Shown here: piece after piece, positions 17,508-27,100 of the stretch
How the letters are laid out: every line of letters starts with the position of its first letter
How positions within the stretch are numbered: position 1 is the stretch's first letter
NCBI GenBank assembly: GCA_900049755.1
Contig: LT160592.1
Coordinates: 13,682-76,477 of the forward strand
Direction of reading: 5' to 3'
Origin: Corynebacterium provencense
Lineage (GTDB): Bacteria > Actinomycetota > Actinomycetes > Mycobacteriales > Mycobacteriaceae
DNA: 62,796 nucleotides
The notes under the pieces: model-generated
Database searches by the model: none
What the model was told of the DNA's origin: nothing
Seen by the model: only the letters and a program-made list of their open reading frames with translations
Translations under genes and position numbers: made by a program

Positions 17508-18557
17508 ATGTCCGAGAACAACCGCATGTACGAGCTTGAGTACCCCGCACCCGGCGCCCGGGACGAGGCTGCCGGCGGAGTACCGCTCATCATCGCCCTC
17601 CAGGGCTACGCCGACGCAGGGCAGGGCGTCTACCAGGCCTCCCAGCACCTCCTGCAGGCGCTGGAGCACAGGCCGGTGGCGACCTTCGACGTCGACGAGC
17701 TGATCGACTACCGCTCGCGGCGTCCCGGTGTCACCATCGACAGAAGCAGGCTGACCTCCTCGGAGGACCTGTCGCTGACCCTGCACCGGCTCGAAGATTC
17801 CGCCGGTGAACCCTTCCTCCTCCTCGAAGGCCCTGAACCGGACCTGAGGTGGAACGCGTTCAGCAGGGCGGTCACCGAACTGAGCTCGCACCTCGGTGTG
17901 AACCGTGCAGTCGCCCTCTACTCGGCACCCATGACGGTCCCGCACACCCGCCCGCTGGTCATCTCCGCCCACGCCTCCGATCCTGCGCTGGTCGCCGAAC
18001 TCCAGCAGTGGGAGGCACGGATGATCATACCGGGGTCCGCGGCGCTCAGGATCGAACTGTCCCTGGGCCGTGCCGGTGTGGACGCCGTGGGCCTGACCGC
18101 CCATGTCCCCCACTACATCGCCGCCTCCGACTACCCGGAGTCCGCCTGGGCACTGCTGCACACCGTCGAACAGGTCGCGGGTCTCCAGCTGCCGTTGCGT
18201 TCACTGCAGGCCGACATGGAGAAGGTCCGGGGCCAGCTCGCGGAGCAGGTCGAGGAGTCCGGTGAGATCGCCACGGTGGTCGCCGCACTGGAACGTCAGT
18301 ACGACAACGAGATGGCACGGCTGCGCCGGCGCCGGGAGAACAGTCTCCTTGCCCCCGGCCAGGACGTCCCATCCGGTGACGAGATTGGCGCGGAGTTCGA
18401 ACGTTTCCTCGCCGGTATTGCCGGTGACGGAAACGAGGACGGAGCCGGGGACGGGGACGCCGACGGCTCCGACATCAACGGCGTCAACGGCGACAGGCCT
18501 TCCGGCGACGACGGTGACGACGCAGGCGACGGCCCGCGGGACAGCTCCGGGTCCTGA
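17508..18557 (+). CDS. PAC2 family protein
   Basis: A 349-residue protein with the PAC2 fold seen in proteasome assembly chaperones and in uncharacterised actinobacterial proteins. Typical segments are L-I-I-A-L-Q-G-Y-A-D-A-G near residue 27, F-D-V-D-E-L-I-D-Y-R-S-R-R-P (about 64-77) and V-G-L-T-A-H-V-P-H-Y-I. A helical, charged stretch (about 240-275) precedes an acidic Gly/Asp tail (about 305-349). Corynebacteria lack a 20S proteasome, so the role is unknown. The start follows GAAAGGAGC. Confidence 0.86.
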   Translation: MSENNRMYELEYPAPGARDEAAGGVPLIIALQGYADAGQGVYQASQHLLQALEHRPVATFDVDELIDYRSRRPGVTIDRSRLTSSEDLSLTLHRLEDSAGEPFLLLEGPEPDLRWNAFSRAVTELSSHLGVNRAVALYSAPMTVPHTRPLVISAHASDPALVAELQQWEARMIIPGSAALRIELSLGRAGVDAVGLTAHVPHYIAASDYPESAWALLHTVEQVAGLQLPLRSLQADMEKVRGQLAEQVEESGEIATVVAALERQYDNEMARLRRRRENSLLAPGQDVPSGDEIGAEFERFLAGIAGDGNEDGAGDGDADGSDINGVNGDRPSGDDGDDAGDGPRDSSGS

Positions 18558-18678
18558 GAGACGTCGGCGATCGGGGAAGGGCCGGAGTGTGGCGTCCTCC
18601 CCTTCCCTCCCCCCCCCGGAGCGCTCCCACGAAGGACGGCCGAGGAAGCTGTCCTGTCCTGACTGTACGGTGGTGACC

Positions 18679-21267
18679 GTGAACCCCGTGAACTCCGACT
18701 CCACCGTTCCCGCCACTCTCGCCGATCTGCTGCCGGATCTGGCGGAGGTTCCGGAGTCCCTGCTCGACGATGTGACGTTGGAGTCCTTCCTGGGATGGGC
18801 CCGGGACAGGAGCATCACCCTCTACCCCGCACAGGAAGAGGCCGCCACGGCGCTCGCCGCCGGGGACAACGTGATTCTCGCCACCCCCACCGGGTCGGGG
18901 AAGTCCCTGGTCGCCACGGCGGCCCACTTCATCGCCCTGGCGCACGGGAAGAGAACCTTCTACACGGCCCCGATCAAGGCTCTGGTCAGCGAGAAATTCT
19001 TCTCCCTGTGCGAGATCTTCGGGCCCGACAAGGTCGGGATGATGACCGGTGACGCCACAGTCAACGGCAGAGCTCCGATCATCTGCGCCACCGCGGAAAT
19101 CGTGGCGAACATCGCACTGCGTGACGGTGCGGACGCCGACATCGACCAGGTGGTCATGGACGAGTTCCACTACTACTCGGAGCCGGACCGCGGCTGGGCC
19201 TGGCAGGTGCCGCTGCTGGAGCTGCACCGAGCACAGTTCCTCCTCATGAGCGCGACCCTCGGGGACACGACCTGGCTCGAGAAGGACCTGGAGAAGCGGA
19301 CGGGCCGCACCAGTACCACTGTCTCGAGTTCCACCCGGCCGGTCCCCCTGGACTTCCACTATGTCTACACTCCCGTCCATGAGACCGTGGAGGAACTTCT
19401 CGCCGACGGTAGAGCCCCCGTGTACCTGGTCCATTTCTCACAGCGGGAGGCCGCCGAACGGGCACAGTCGCTGACCAGTCTCAGCCTTCTGGGCGACCGG
19501 ACCCGTTCGAAAGAGCGAAAGGCCGCGATCGCGGCGGCGATCGGCGACTTCCGGTTCTCATCAGCTTTCGGTAAGACGCTCTCCGGCCTGATCCGCAAGG
19601 GAATCGGCGTCCACCATGCAGGCATGCTGCCGAAATACCGGAGACTGGTCGAGCGCCTCGCCCAGCAGGGACTGCTCACTGTGATCTGCGGCACCGACAC
19701 CCTCGGCGTCGGTATCAACGTCCCCATCCGTACGGTGCTGCTCACCGGACTCGCGAAGTACGACGGCGTGCGCCACCGGGTCCTGAAGTCACGGGAGTTC
19801 CACCAGATCGCGGGGCGTGCCGGACGTGCAGGTTACGACACCGAGGGCACCGTCATCGTCGAGGCTCCCGACCACGAGATCGAGAACTACCGTCTCCGCC
19901 AGAAGGCCGGTACCGACCCGAAGAAGCTGAAGAAGCTGCGCAAGAAGCACGCCCCCGAGGGGAGAGCGACCTGGTCGGAGTCGACTTTCACCCGCCTGAC
20001 CACCGCCGAGCCCGAAGAGCTGGTCAGTCAGTTCCGCATGACCAATGCGATGCTGATCAACGTCATCGCGCGCGAGCAGTGGACGTACGCGGCTCTCAGA
20101 GACCTGCTGCGGGGCAACCACGACACACGGGCGAAACAGAACCGTGAGATACTCACGACCGTCGACCTCTACCGGGGTCTGCTGAGGGCCGGCATCGTCG
20201 AGGAGTATCCGGCGGACACCCCGTCAGGCAAGGACGCCAGACTGACCCGTGACCTGCAGAGAGACTTCGCCCTCAACCAGCCGTTGTCTCCGTTCGCCCT
20301 CGCAGCTCTCCAGCTGCTCGACCCGGAGTCCCCCACCTACACCCTGGACGTGATCAGCACCTTCGAGGCTATCCTCGACGACCCGGGCCAGATCCTCCAG
20401 GCCCAGCAACGGGCCCGCCGTGGTGAGGAGATCGCTGCACTCAAGGCCGAAGGGGTGGACTACACCGAGCGCACCGCGATCGTGGAGGAGATCACCTGGG
20501 ACATGCCGTTGAGGGAGGAGCTGGAGCAGGCCTACGAGATCTTCTGCGGGACAAACCCCTGGGCCCGGGATTTCCGCATCTCACCGAAGTCCGTGCTCCG
20601 TGAGATGGTCGAGAAGGCGATGACGTTCTCCGACCTCGTCGCGACCTATTCACTGGCCAGGTCCGAAGGCGTCGTCCTGCGCTACCTCACGGACGCGTGG
20701 AGAACCCTGACCCACAGTGTGCCCCCGGAACACAGGTCGGAGGAGCTGGAGGACATTCTCGTCTGGCTCGGTGAACTGCTCCGCCAGGTGGATTCGTCAC
20801 TGGTCGACGAATGGGCGGCGATGTCCGACCCGGACGCGCCCGTGTCCGCCGAACAGGTCGCCGAACACGCTTTCGGTGTGGGCGAGACTCCCCGGCTGTC
20901 GTCGAATCCGCGGGCGCTGCGACGGATGGTGCGCAACCACATGTTCCGGCATGTGGAACTGTTCGCCCTCGAGCGGGAGGAGGAACTTGCGGAACTGGAC
21001 AGTTACCTGGAGTTCGCGCCGGACTGGCCCGCCGAGCTGGACGCCTGGTTCGACGAGTACGACGACCTCGGCACCGGACAGTCCGCACGCTCCGGTGACC
21101 TGGTCATCATCACTGAAGGTGCGGAGCCGCGCACGCTCACGGTCCGGCAGATCCTCGATGATCCCGCCGGCGACCACGGCTGGGCCTTCCTGGGGACAGT
21201 CGACCTGGACGCCACCGACGAGGCCGGGGAGGTACGGCTGCGCAGCCTCGAGGTCATACGCGGCTGA
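18679..21267 (+). CDS. DEAD/DEAH helicase with DUF3516 domain (Ski2-like)
   Basis: An SF2 RNA helicase of the Ski2/Mtr4-like group, 862 residues. Walker A is A-T-P-T-G-S-G-K-S (about 68-76), motif II is D-E-F-H (about 161), and motif VI is Q-I-A-G-R-A-G-R-A-G. A KKLKKLRKK basic patch (about 415-425) and a C-terminal DUF3516 region follow. A role in RNA turnover is inferred from the family. The GTG at 18679 is preferred because TACGGT (18666-18671) ends 8 nt upstream; a GTG at 18673 is possible. Its last 14 bp overlap the convergent oxyR. Confidence 0.87.
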   Translation: MNPVNSDSTVPATLADLLPDLAEVPESLLDDVTLESFLGWARDRSITLYPAQEEAATALAAGDNVILATPTGSGKSLVATAAHFIALAHGKRTFYTAPIKALVSEKFFSLCEIFGPDKVGMMTGDATVNGRAPIICATAEIVANIALRDGADADIDQVVMDEFHYYSEPDRGWAWQVPLLELHRAQFLLMSATLGDTTWLEKDLEKRTGRTSTTVSSSTRPVPLDFHYVYTPVHETVEELLADGRAPVYLVHFSQREAAERAQSLTSLSLLGDRTRSKERKAAIAAAIGDFRFSSAFGKTLSGLIRKGIGVHHAGMLPKYRRLVERLAQQGLLTVICGTDTLGVGINVPIRTVLLTGLAKYDGVRHRVLKSREFHQIAGRAGRAGYDTEGTVIVEAPDHEIENYRLRQKAGTDPKKLKKLRKKHAPEGRATWSESTFTRLTTAEPEELVSQFRMTNAMLINVIAREQWTYAALRDLLRGNHDTRAKQNREILTTVDLYRGLLRAGIVEEYPADTPSGKDARLTRDLQRDFALNQPLSPFALAALQLLDPESPTYTLDVISTFEAILDDPGQILQAQQRARRGEEIAALKAEGVDYTERTAIVEEITWDMPLREELEQAYEIFCGTNPWARDFRISPKSVLREMVEKAMTFSDLVATYSLARSEGVVLRYLTDAWRTLTHSVPPEHRSEELEDILVWLGELLRQVDSSLVDEWAAMSDPDAPVSAEQVAEHAFGVGETPRLSSNPRALRRMVRNHMFRHVELFALEREEELAELDSYLEFAPDWPAELDAWFDEYDDLGTGQSARSGDLVIITEGAEPRTLTVRQILDDPAGDHGWAFLGTVDLDATDEAGEVRLRSLEVIRG

Positions 21268-22225
21268 GTCGGCGTTCGAGGATCCGTCGACTCTCCGTCA
21301 CCGAGTCGGTGAACGCCTTCCCGAGGCAGTCCGCGATGACCTTGAAGTCTTCGGTTCTGCTGGAACTGGCCCGGTAGCACAGTGAGACTGACCGGCCGGC
21401 AGCAGCCGCGCCACCGGCGAAGGTCGCCAGCTCCAGTCCCGGTCTGTCGCACTCGGCGGCCACCGCACTGAGCGGGACGAGGGTGCTGCCCAGCCCCCCG
21501 ATGACACACTGGACGATCGTCGACAGGCTGGCTGCCCTGGTCACCGCCTGGGCGGGGTCACGGCGCAGTGCAGCGGTCCGGCACAGGTCGAGGATCTGGT
21601 CCCGGAGACAGTGGCCGTCATCGAGCAGGAGCAGGTCGAGCCCGTCAAGGTCGTCGACGGTCAGGTCGCGGCGTCCTGCCAACGGGTGTCCCGCAGGCAC
21701 CACGAGGACAAATTCTTCGTCGTAGACGTGGATGCTCTCGGTGCCCGACGAGGTGATCTGGCTGGCGACGACCGCAGCGTCCAGGCCACCGTGGCGGAGA
21801 GAGTCGACGAGGTTGTCGGTCTTCTCCTCGACGATGCGGAGCTGGAGTTCGGGGGCGACCTCCGGCATTCGTCTCAGCAGGGCGGGAAGCAGGAAGGGAG
21901 CGACTGTGGGGATCATGCCGAGGTTCATCGGGCCGACCAGACCACCCTGGGCTCCTCTGGCGTGACTGACGAACGCCTCCAGGCTGTCGAGCGTCGCCTG
22001 GGCGTAGGGCAGGAGAGTCACGCCCACGGGGGTGACGATCACCCGTCTGGTGGACCGTTCAATGAGTTGCACCCCGAGCCCCTGTTCGAGTGCTGCGAGA
22101 GCCTGTGACAGCGACGGTTGGGAGATGCCGAGCTTCTGTGCCGCGGTCCCGAAGTGTCCGTTCTCCGCGATGGTGACGAAAGTGCGCAGCTGGGAGACCG
22201 TGGGGCGATACTCTCTATTGGCCAT
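21254..22225 (-). CDS. oxyR: Hydrogen peroxide sensor OxyR (LysR family)
   Basis: LysR-type regulator, 323 residues. The N-terminal winged HTH reads S-Q-L-R-T-F-V-T-I-A-E-N-G-H-F then Q-P-S-L-S-Q-A-L. The redox pair lies in G-H-C-L-R-D-Q-I-L-D-L-C, the hallmark of OxyR. It is divergent from ahpC, its classical target. The ATG at 22225 (M-A-N-R-E-Y) was chosen; the longer frame upstream runs into the promoter region. In corynebacteria OxyR commonly represses catalase, dps and ahp genes until oxidised; that mode here is inference. Confidence 0.95.
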   Translation of the reverse strand: MANREYRPTVSQLRTFVTIAENGHFGTAAQKLGISQPSLSQALAALEQGLGVQLIERSTRRVIVTPVGVTLLPYAQATLDSLEAFVSHARGAQGGLVGPMNLGMIPTVAPFLLPALLRRMPEVAPELQLRIVEEKTDNLVDSLRHGGLDAAVVASQITSSGTESIHVYDEEFVLVVPAGHPLAGRRDLTVDDLDGLDLLLLDDGHCLRDQILDLCRTAALRRDPAQAVTRAASLSTIVQCVIGGLGSTLVPLSAVAAECDRPGLELATFAGGAAAAGRSVSLCYRASSSRTEDFKVIADCLGKAFTDSVTESRRILERRLSRV

Positions 22226-22259
22226 ACCTATGAAGTTACCCTCCCCCGCAACTGACAAC

Positions 22260-22290
22260 CTATCCGCACCAACATATAGCCACCTCTTAT
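22260..22290. promoter_or_regulatory. Candidate OxyR operator in the oxyR-ahpC gap
   Basis: CTAT at 22260-22263 and ATAG-N7-TTAT at 22276-22290 resemble the ATAG-N7-CTAT repeat of OxyR sites. The spacing of the first pair (N12) does not match the consensus N7, so the assignment is tentative. The stretch is notably AT-richer than its surroundings. Confidence 0.35.
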
Positions 22291-22320
22291 TTACGAACAT
22301 GTGAAATATCGGGTTTGCCT

Positions 22321-22349
22321 TTGCATGAGGCGGTGTCCCGTGGCATAAT
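22321..22349 (+). promoter_or_regulatory. ahpC promoter
   Basis: TTGCAT (22321-22326) and CATAAT (22344-22349) are separated by 17 bp, a good sigma-A-type promoter. It gives a leader of about 40 nt with AGGAGG at 22384-22389 before the ahpC GTG. Confidence 0.72.
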
Positions 22350-22397
22350 CGGAGGCGGTTCAAGATCAAGCGTCTTACGCCTTAGGAGGCAAATACC

Positions 22398-22994
22398 GTG
22401 TCCATCCTCACCGTCGGTGAAAAGTTCCCGGAGTTCGAGCTCACCGCCCTCAAGGGCGGCGACCTCCACGAAGCCAACGCCCAGTCCCCCGACGACTACT
22501 TCGAGACCGTCAGCCTCGGCAAGTACCAGGGCAAGTGGAAGGTGATCTTCTTCTACCCCAAGGACTTCACCTTCGTCTGCCCCACCGAGATCGCCGCCTT
22601 CGGCAAGCTTGACGAGGACTTCCAGGACCGCGACACGCAGATCCTCGGCGGCTCCACGGACAACGAGTTCGCCCACTTCAACTGGCGCGCCACCCACCCG
22701 GACCTGAAGACGGTCCCGTTCCCGATGTTCGCCGACGTCCGCCACGACCTCATCCGCGCACTCGGTGTCGAGAACGCCGCCGGTGTGGCCGACCGCGCGA
22801 CCTTCATCGTCGACCCGGACAACGTGATCCAGTTCGTCTCCGTCACCCCGGACGCTGTGGGCCGTAACGTCGACGAGGTCCTCCGCGTGCTCGACGCCCT
22901 GCAGTCCGAAGAGGTCTGCGCCTGCAACTGGCAGGCCAACGACCCCACCAAGAACATCGACAAGCTCGAGGTCGTCCAGGAGGCTCTGAAGTAA
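22398..22994 (+). CDS. ahpC: Alkyl hydroperoxide reductase subunit C (peroxiredoxin)
   Basis: Typical 2-Cys peroxiredoxin, 198 residues, reducing H2O2, organic peroxides and peroxynitrite. The peroxidatic Cys61 sits in F-V-C-P-T-E-I. The resolving cysteines are in E-E-V-C-A-C (Cys174, Cys176), the pattern of mycobacterial AhpC. The GTG start follows AGGAGG. Its stop overlaps the start of ahpD (TAATG), so reductant and peroxidase are made together. OxyR divergently upstream is the likely regulator. Confidence 0.97.
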   Translation: MSILTVGEKFPEFELTALKGGDLHEANAQSPDDYFETVSLGKYQGKWKVIFFYPKDFTFVCPTEIAAFGKLDEDFQDRDTQILGGSTDNEFAHFNWRATHPDLKTVPFPMFADVRHDLIRALGVENAAGVADRATFIVDPDNVIQFVSVTPDAVGRNVDEVLRVLDALQSEEVCACNWQANDPTKNIDKLEVVQEALK

Positions 22995-23518
22995 TGTCCG
23001 TCGACAACCTGAAGTCCGGCCTCCCGGAGTACGCCAAGGACCTCAAGCTGAACCTCGGCACCCTGGTGCGCTCCACCGAGCTCAGCGAGCAGCAGCTCTG
23101 GGGCACTTTCGTCGCCACCGCTGCAGCCACCCGCAACGACCAGGTCATCTCGGAGGTCACGGAGGAGGCGAAGACCCACCTCTCCGACGAGGCCTACAAC
23201 GCCGCACTGGCCGCCGCGTCCATCATGGCGATGAACAATGTCGCCTACCGTGCCCGCGGCTGGCTCGGCGACGATTACTCCCAGGTCCGGATGGGCCTGC
23301 GGATGAACGTCATCTCCAAGCCGGGTATCGAGAAGGCCGACTTCGAGCTCTTCTCTCTGGCAGTGTCCACCATTAACGGATGTGAGCACTGCACGGTGGC
23401 ACACGAGCACACCGTCCGCGAAGAAGGACTGACCAAGGAGCAGGTCTTCGAGGCAGTCAAGATCGCCGCGACCGTCGCAGGTGTCGCACAGGCACTGCAG
23501 ATCGCCGACGCCAGCTGA
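22994..23518 (+). CDS. ahpD: Alkylhydroperoxidase AhpD
   Basis: Thioredoxin-like partner that links AhpC to a dihydrolipoamide/lipoamide dehydrogenase electron source. The 174-residue all-helical protein has the catalytic C-E-H-C motif (Cys130, Cys133) and His137 at the same numbering as the mycobacterial enzyme. It overlaps ahpC by one base and ends just before a strong stem-loop terminator. Confidence 0.96.
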   Translation: MSVDNLKSGLPEYAKDLKLNLGTLVRSTELSEQQLWGTFVATAAATRNDQVISEVTEEAKTHLSDEAYNAALAAASIMAMNNVAYRARGWLGDDYSQVRMGLRMNVISKPGIEKADFELFSLAVSTINGCEHCTVAHEHTVREEGLTKEQVFEAVKIAATVAGVAQALQIADAS

Positions 23519-23543
23519 CCTCCTGACCTGCACAGGTCCACCG

Positions 23544-23570
23544 GGCCGGACACCACCATGGTGTCCGGCC
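23544..23570 (+). terminator. ahpCD transcription terminator
   Basis: A perfect 12-bp inverted repeat beginning GGCCGGACACCA with a 3-nt loop lies 25 nt after the ahpD stop. The following bases are only weakly T-rich, which is common in high-GC actinobacteria. Confidence 0.75.
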
Positions 23571-23599
23571 TCTGTCATGCCCGGACCTCCTGCTTGACA

Positions 23600-24124
23600 G
23601 CAGGTAAGGACGACGAACCTGCCATGGAGTACGCCCCGGTCAAGGAGAACAAGAACGGCTACGTGCTCGAGATGGACGACGACCACGCCGGGGAGTCATT
23701 CTCCTGGAACCTTCTCCTGGTCTGCGGTGACCCCGGTGCCGCAGAGACCTACTTCGGAGGTTTCGACAAGTCCAGCGTCTCCCCCATATCCTGCCCGGAC
23801 AATCTGGCCTTCGACCCCGGAGGAAACCTGTGGGTGTCCACCGACGGCAACGCACTGGAGTCCAATGACGGCCTCTTCGCGGTCGCACTCGAGGGACCGG
23901 CGCGGGGCCTGACCAAGCAGTTCCTCACCGTACCGGCAGGTGCGGAGACCTGTGGGCCGGTCGTCACGGAGCGGCGGGTGCTGGTCAATGTCCAGCACCC
24001 GGGGGAGGATGAGGAGGCGACGGTCGAATCCACCACGTCACACTGGCCCGACGGCGGAAACTCACTGGCACGGCCGTCCACTGTGGTGGTGTGGAAAGAC
24101 GACTACGGCGCGATCGGCCACTGA
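23600..24124 (+). pseudogene. C-terminal remnant of a PhoX/DUF839 phosphatase-like protein
   Basis: About 170 residues match the C-terminal part of PhoX-family (DUF839) proteins: L-A-F-D-P-G-G-N-L-W-V-S-T-D-G-N, C-G-P-V-V-T-E-R-R and V-N-V-Q-H-P-G-E. Full-length members are several times longer. The N-terminal beta-propeller and the Tat signal are missing, and only about 80 bp separate the fragment from ahpD. An ATG at 23558 lies inside the ahpD terminator stem, so no convincing start exists. I read this as a deletion relic at the ahpD-hrpA boundary. Confidence 0.72.
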
Positions 24125-24133
24125 CCCCGGTGG

Positions 24134-24139
24134 TAGAAT
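24134..24139 (+). promoter_or_regulatory. hrpA -10 element
   Basis: TAGAAT ends 7 nt before the hrpA GTG at 24146, which fits a leaderless transcript. Confidence 0.5.
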
Positions 24140-24145
24140 CACCGG

Positions 24146-27100
24146 GTGGTATCCGAGGACAGAAAGTCAGATTCCCCAGCACGCAAGGGTTCCGGGCGGC
24201 GGAGGAGACGGCGTCCTTCCGGTGGCGGCAGGGCCGGTACTGCGGGGCCGGTCCGCCACAACCTTGCCCGGAACCTGCACTTTCCCGAGCAGCTTCCCGT
24301 GTCCGCCCGCCGTGACGAGATCATGGAGGCCATAAAAGACCACCAGGTGGTCATCGTCGCCGGCGAGACCGGTTCGGGCAAGACCACCCAGCTGCCCAAG
24401 ATGTGCCTGGCCCTCGGCCGTGGCGCCCGTGGCAGAATCGGTCACACCCAGCCGCGCCGCATCGCAGCCCGGTCGGTCGCCGACCGTATCGCCGACGAAC
24501 TCGGTGAGAAGGTCGGCGAACCGGGGGGCCGGGTGGGCTACAAGATCCGGTTCGACGACACCGTCTCCGACTCCACCGCCGTCAAACTCATGACCGACGG
24601 CATCCTTCTGGCCGAGATCCAGCACGACCGACTCCTCCGTGAGTACGACACGATCATCATCGACGAGGCACACGAGCGCAGCCTCAACATCGACTTCCTG
24701 CTGGGCTATCTCCGCGAGATCCTCCCCCGCCGACCGGACCTGAAGGTGATCGTCACCTCCGCGACCATCGACCCGGAGTCCTTCGCGACACATTTCGCCG
24801 ACGACCGGGGCAGGCCGGCACCGGTCATCGAAGTGTCCGGGCGAACGTATCCCGTGGAGATCCGGTACCGTCCGCTGGTCCGCACCGTCGGTACCGACGG
24901 TGACGGTGAAGGGGGCAGGGAGGTCGAGACTGATCCGCTCGACGGACTGCTCGACGCCGTCCGCGAACTCACGGCTGAGGGCCCCGGTGACATTCTCTGC
25001 TTCTTCTCCGGGGAGAGGGAGATCAGGGACGCCGCCGACGCCCTGGGGGACGCCGGTTTCCGCAGCACCGATATTCTCCCCCTGTTCGGCCGGATGTCCT
25101 CGGCCGAACAGCACCGTGTGTTCTCCACCGGGCCACGTCGCCGGATCATCCTGGCGACCAATATCGCCGAGACCTCACTGACCGTCCCGGGGATCAGGTA
25201 TGTCATCGACACCGGATATGCGCGCATCTCCCGCTACTCCCACCGGACGAAGGTGCAGCGGCTCCCGGTCGAGAAGATCAGTCAGGCCTCGGCGCGGCAA
25301 CGGTCCGGTCGGTGCGGGCGTACCGCGGACGGCATCGCGATCAGACTGTATTCCGAGGAGGATTTCGAGGCACGCCCGGAGTTCACTGACCCTGAGATTC
25401 TGCGAACCCACCTGTCCAGTGTCATTCTTTCCATGGCGTCACTGGGACTCGGGGACATCGCCGACTTCCCGTTCCTTCAGCCCCCGGACAAGCGCTCGGT
25501 CCGCGACGGGGTTCAACTGCTCCAGGAGCTCGGCGCTTTCGCACCCGGAGGCTCGGACCGTTCCTCTGACCGTCCTCTCACCGACATCGGCCGGTACATG
25601 GCGAGGATCCCGACTGACCCACGGCTGGCACGGATCCTCGTCGCCGCCCACGAGAACAATGTGCTCGAGCAGATCGCGGTGATCGTGGCCGCCCTGAGTA
25701 TCCAGGATGTCCGCGAGCGTCCCATGGAGAAACAGGCGCAGGCGGACCAGGCGCACGCCCGCTACAGGGCGGACTCGGACTTCATGTCCCTGCTGATCCT
25801 GTGGAACCATCTCCAGCAGAACCGTCGCACACTGTCGGGAAACCAGTTCAGGCAGCTGTGCAGGCGGGAGTTCATCCACTATGTCCGGGTCCGGGAGTGG
25901 ATCGACCTTGTCCGCCAATTCCTCACGGTCATCCAGGACCTGCGCTGGAAGGTCCCGAACATCCGGCATGTCCGTGACCTCACCTTCGACCTGGACCGGG
26001 GCGGGACCACCGCACTGGCGGAGGATGACATCCACAGGTCCCTGTTGTCGGGTCTGCTGACCAACACCGGTATGAGGGAGGGTGCGAGCAGGCAGTACAC
26101 GGGTACCCGCAGCACCCGGTTCGTCATCCACCCGTCGTCGTATCTCGCGAAGAAGCCTCCGCAGTGGGTGATGGCGGCCGAGCTGGTGGAGACGTCGCAG
26201 GTCTTCGCCCGGACTGTTGCGCCCCTGGTGCCCGAGTGGGTCGAGGATGTCGCCCCGCACATGGTGAAGTACACCTATTCGGAACCCCACTGGTCGTCGA
26301 AGCGGGGGGCTGCGATGGTGCACGAAAAGGCACTTCTGCTGGGCCTGCCCGTGGTGACTGACCGGCTGGTCCCACTGTCGCGGGTCGATCCTGAGGCCGC
26401 CCGGGAGACGTTCATCCGCTCGGCGCTTGTCGAAGGTGACTGGCACACAAGGCACGGGTTCTTCCACCACAACCGGGAGCTCCTGGAGAATGCCACACGA
26501 CTGGAGGAGAAGGCCAGGCGGCGCGACATCGTCGTCGACGACGACGCCCTCTTCGCCTTCTACGATGCCCGGATCCCGGCGTCCGTGGTCTCCGCGAGGC
26601 ACTTCGACTCCTGGTGGAAGAAGGCGCGTCACAGCACACCGGACCTGCTGGACTTCAACGAGGACGCCCTGATCAGTTCGGACCGTGAGGCGGCGGAGGC
26701 ACGCGAGTTCCCCGACACCTGGCGTCAGGGCGATGTCGAGTACGAACTCGACTACGTGTTCCGTCCCGGTGACCCGGCGGACGGGATCACCATGAAGGTG
26801 CCTCTGCCGCTGCTGGCGGGCCTGGACGACACGGACACCAGGTGGCTGGTGGCGGGCATGAGAGAGGAACTGTGCGTCGCGCTCATCCGTACACTCCCGA
26901 AACCTCTGCGCAGGAGTGTGGTGCCGGCCGGGGAGTTCGCACGGGCGGCTCTGGCCCGGATGACCCCCTACGACGGTCCGGTGGACCGGGCTCTCGCCGA
27001 TGCGCTGCGGAGCCTGGGAGGTACGGGAATCAGTGCCTCCGACTTCGACTGGTCCCGGGTTCCGGACCATCTGCGCATGTGCTTCGCTGCCGTGGACCGC

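Noticed and set aside
18103..18678. N-terminal extension of the Ski2-like helicase overlapping the PAC2 gene
   Set aside because: The extension is a +1 shadow of the PAC2 gene; a -10 element 8 nt before GTG 18679 and the helicase domain start support the shorter protein.
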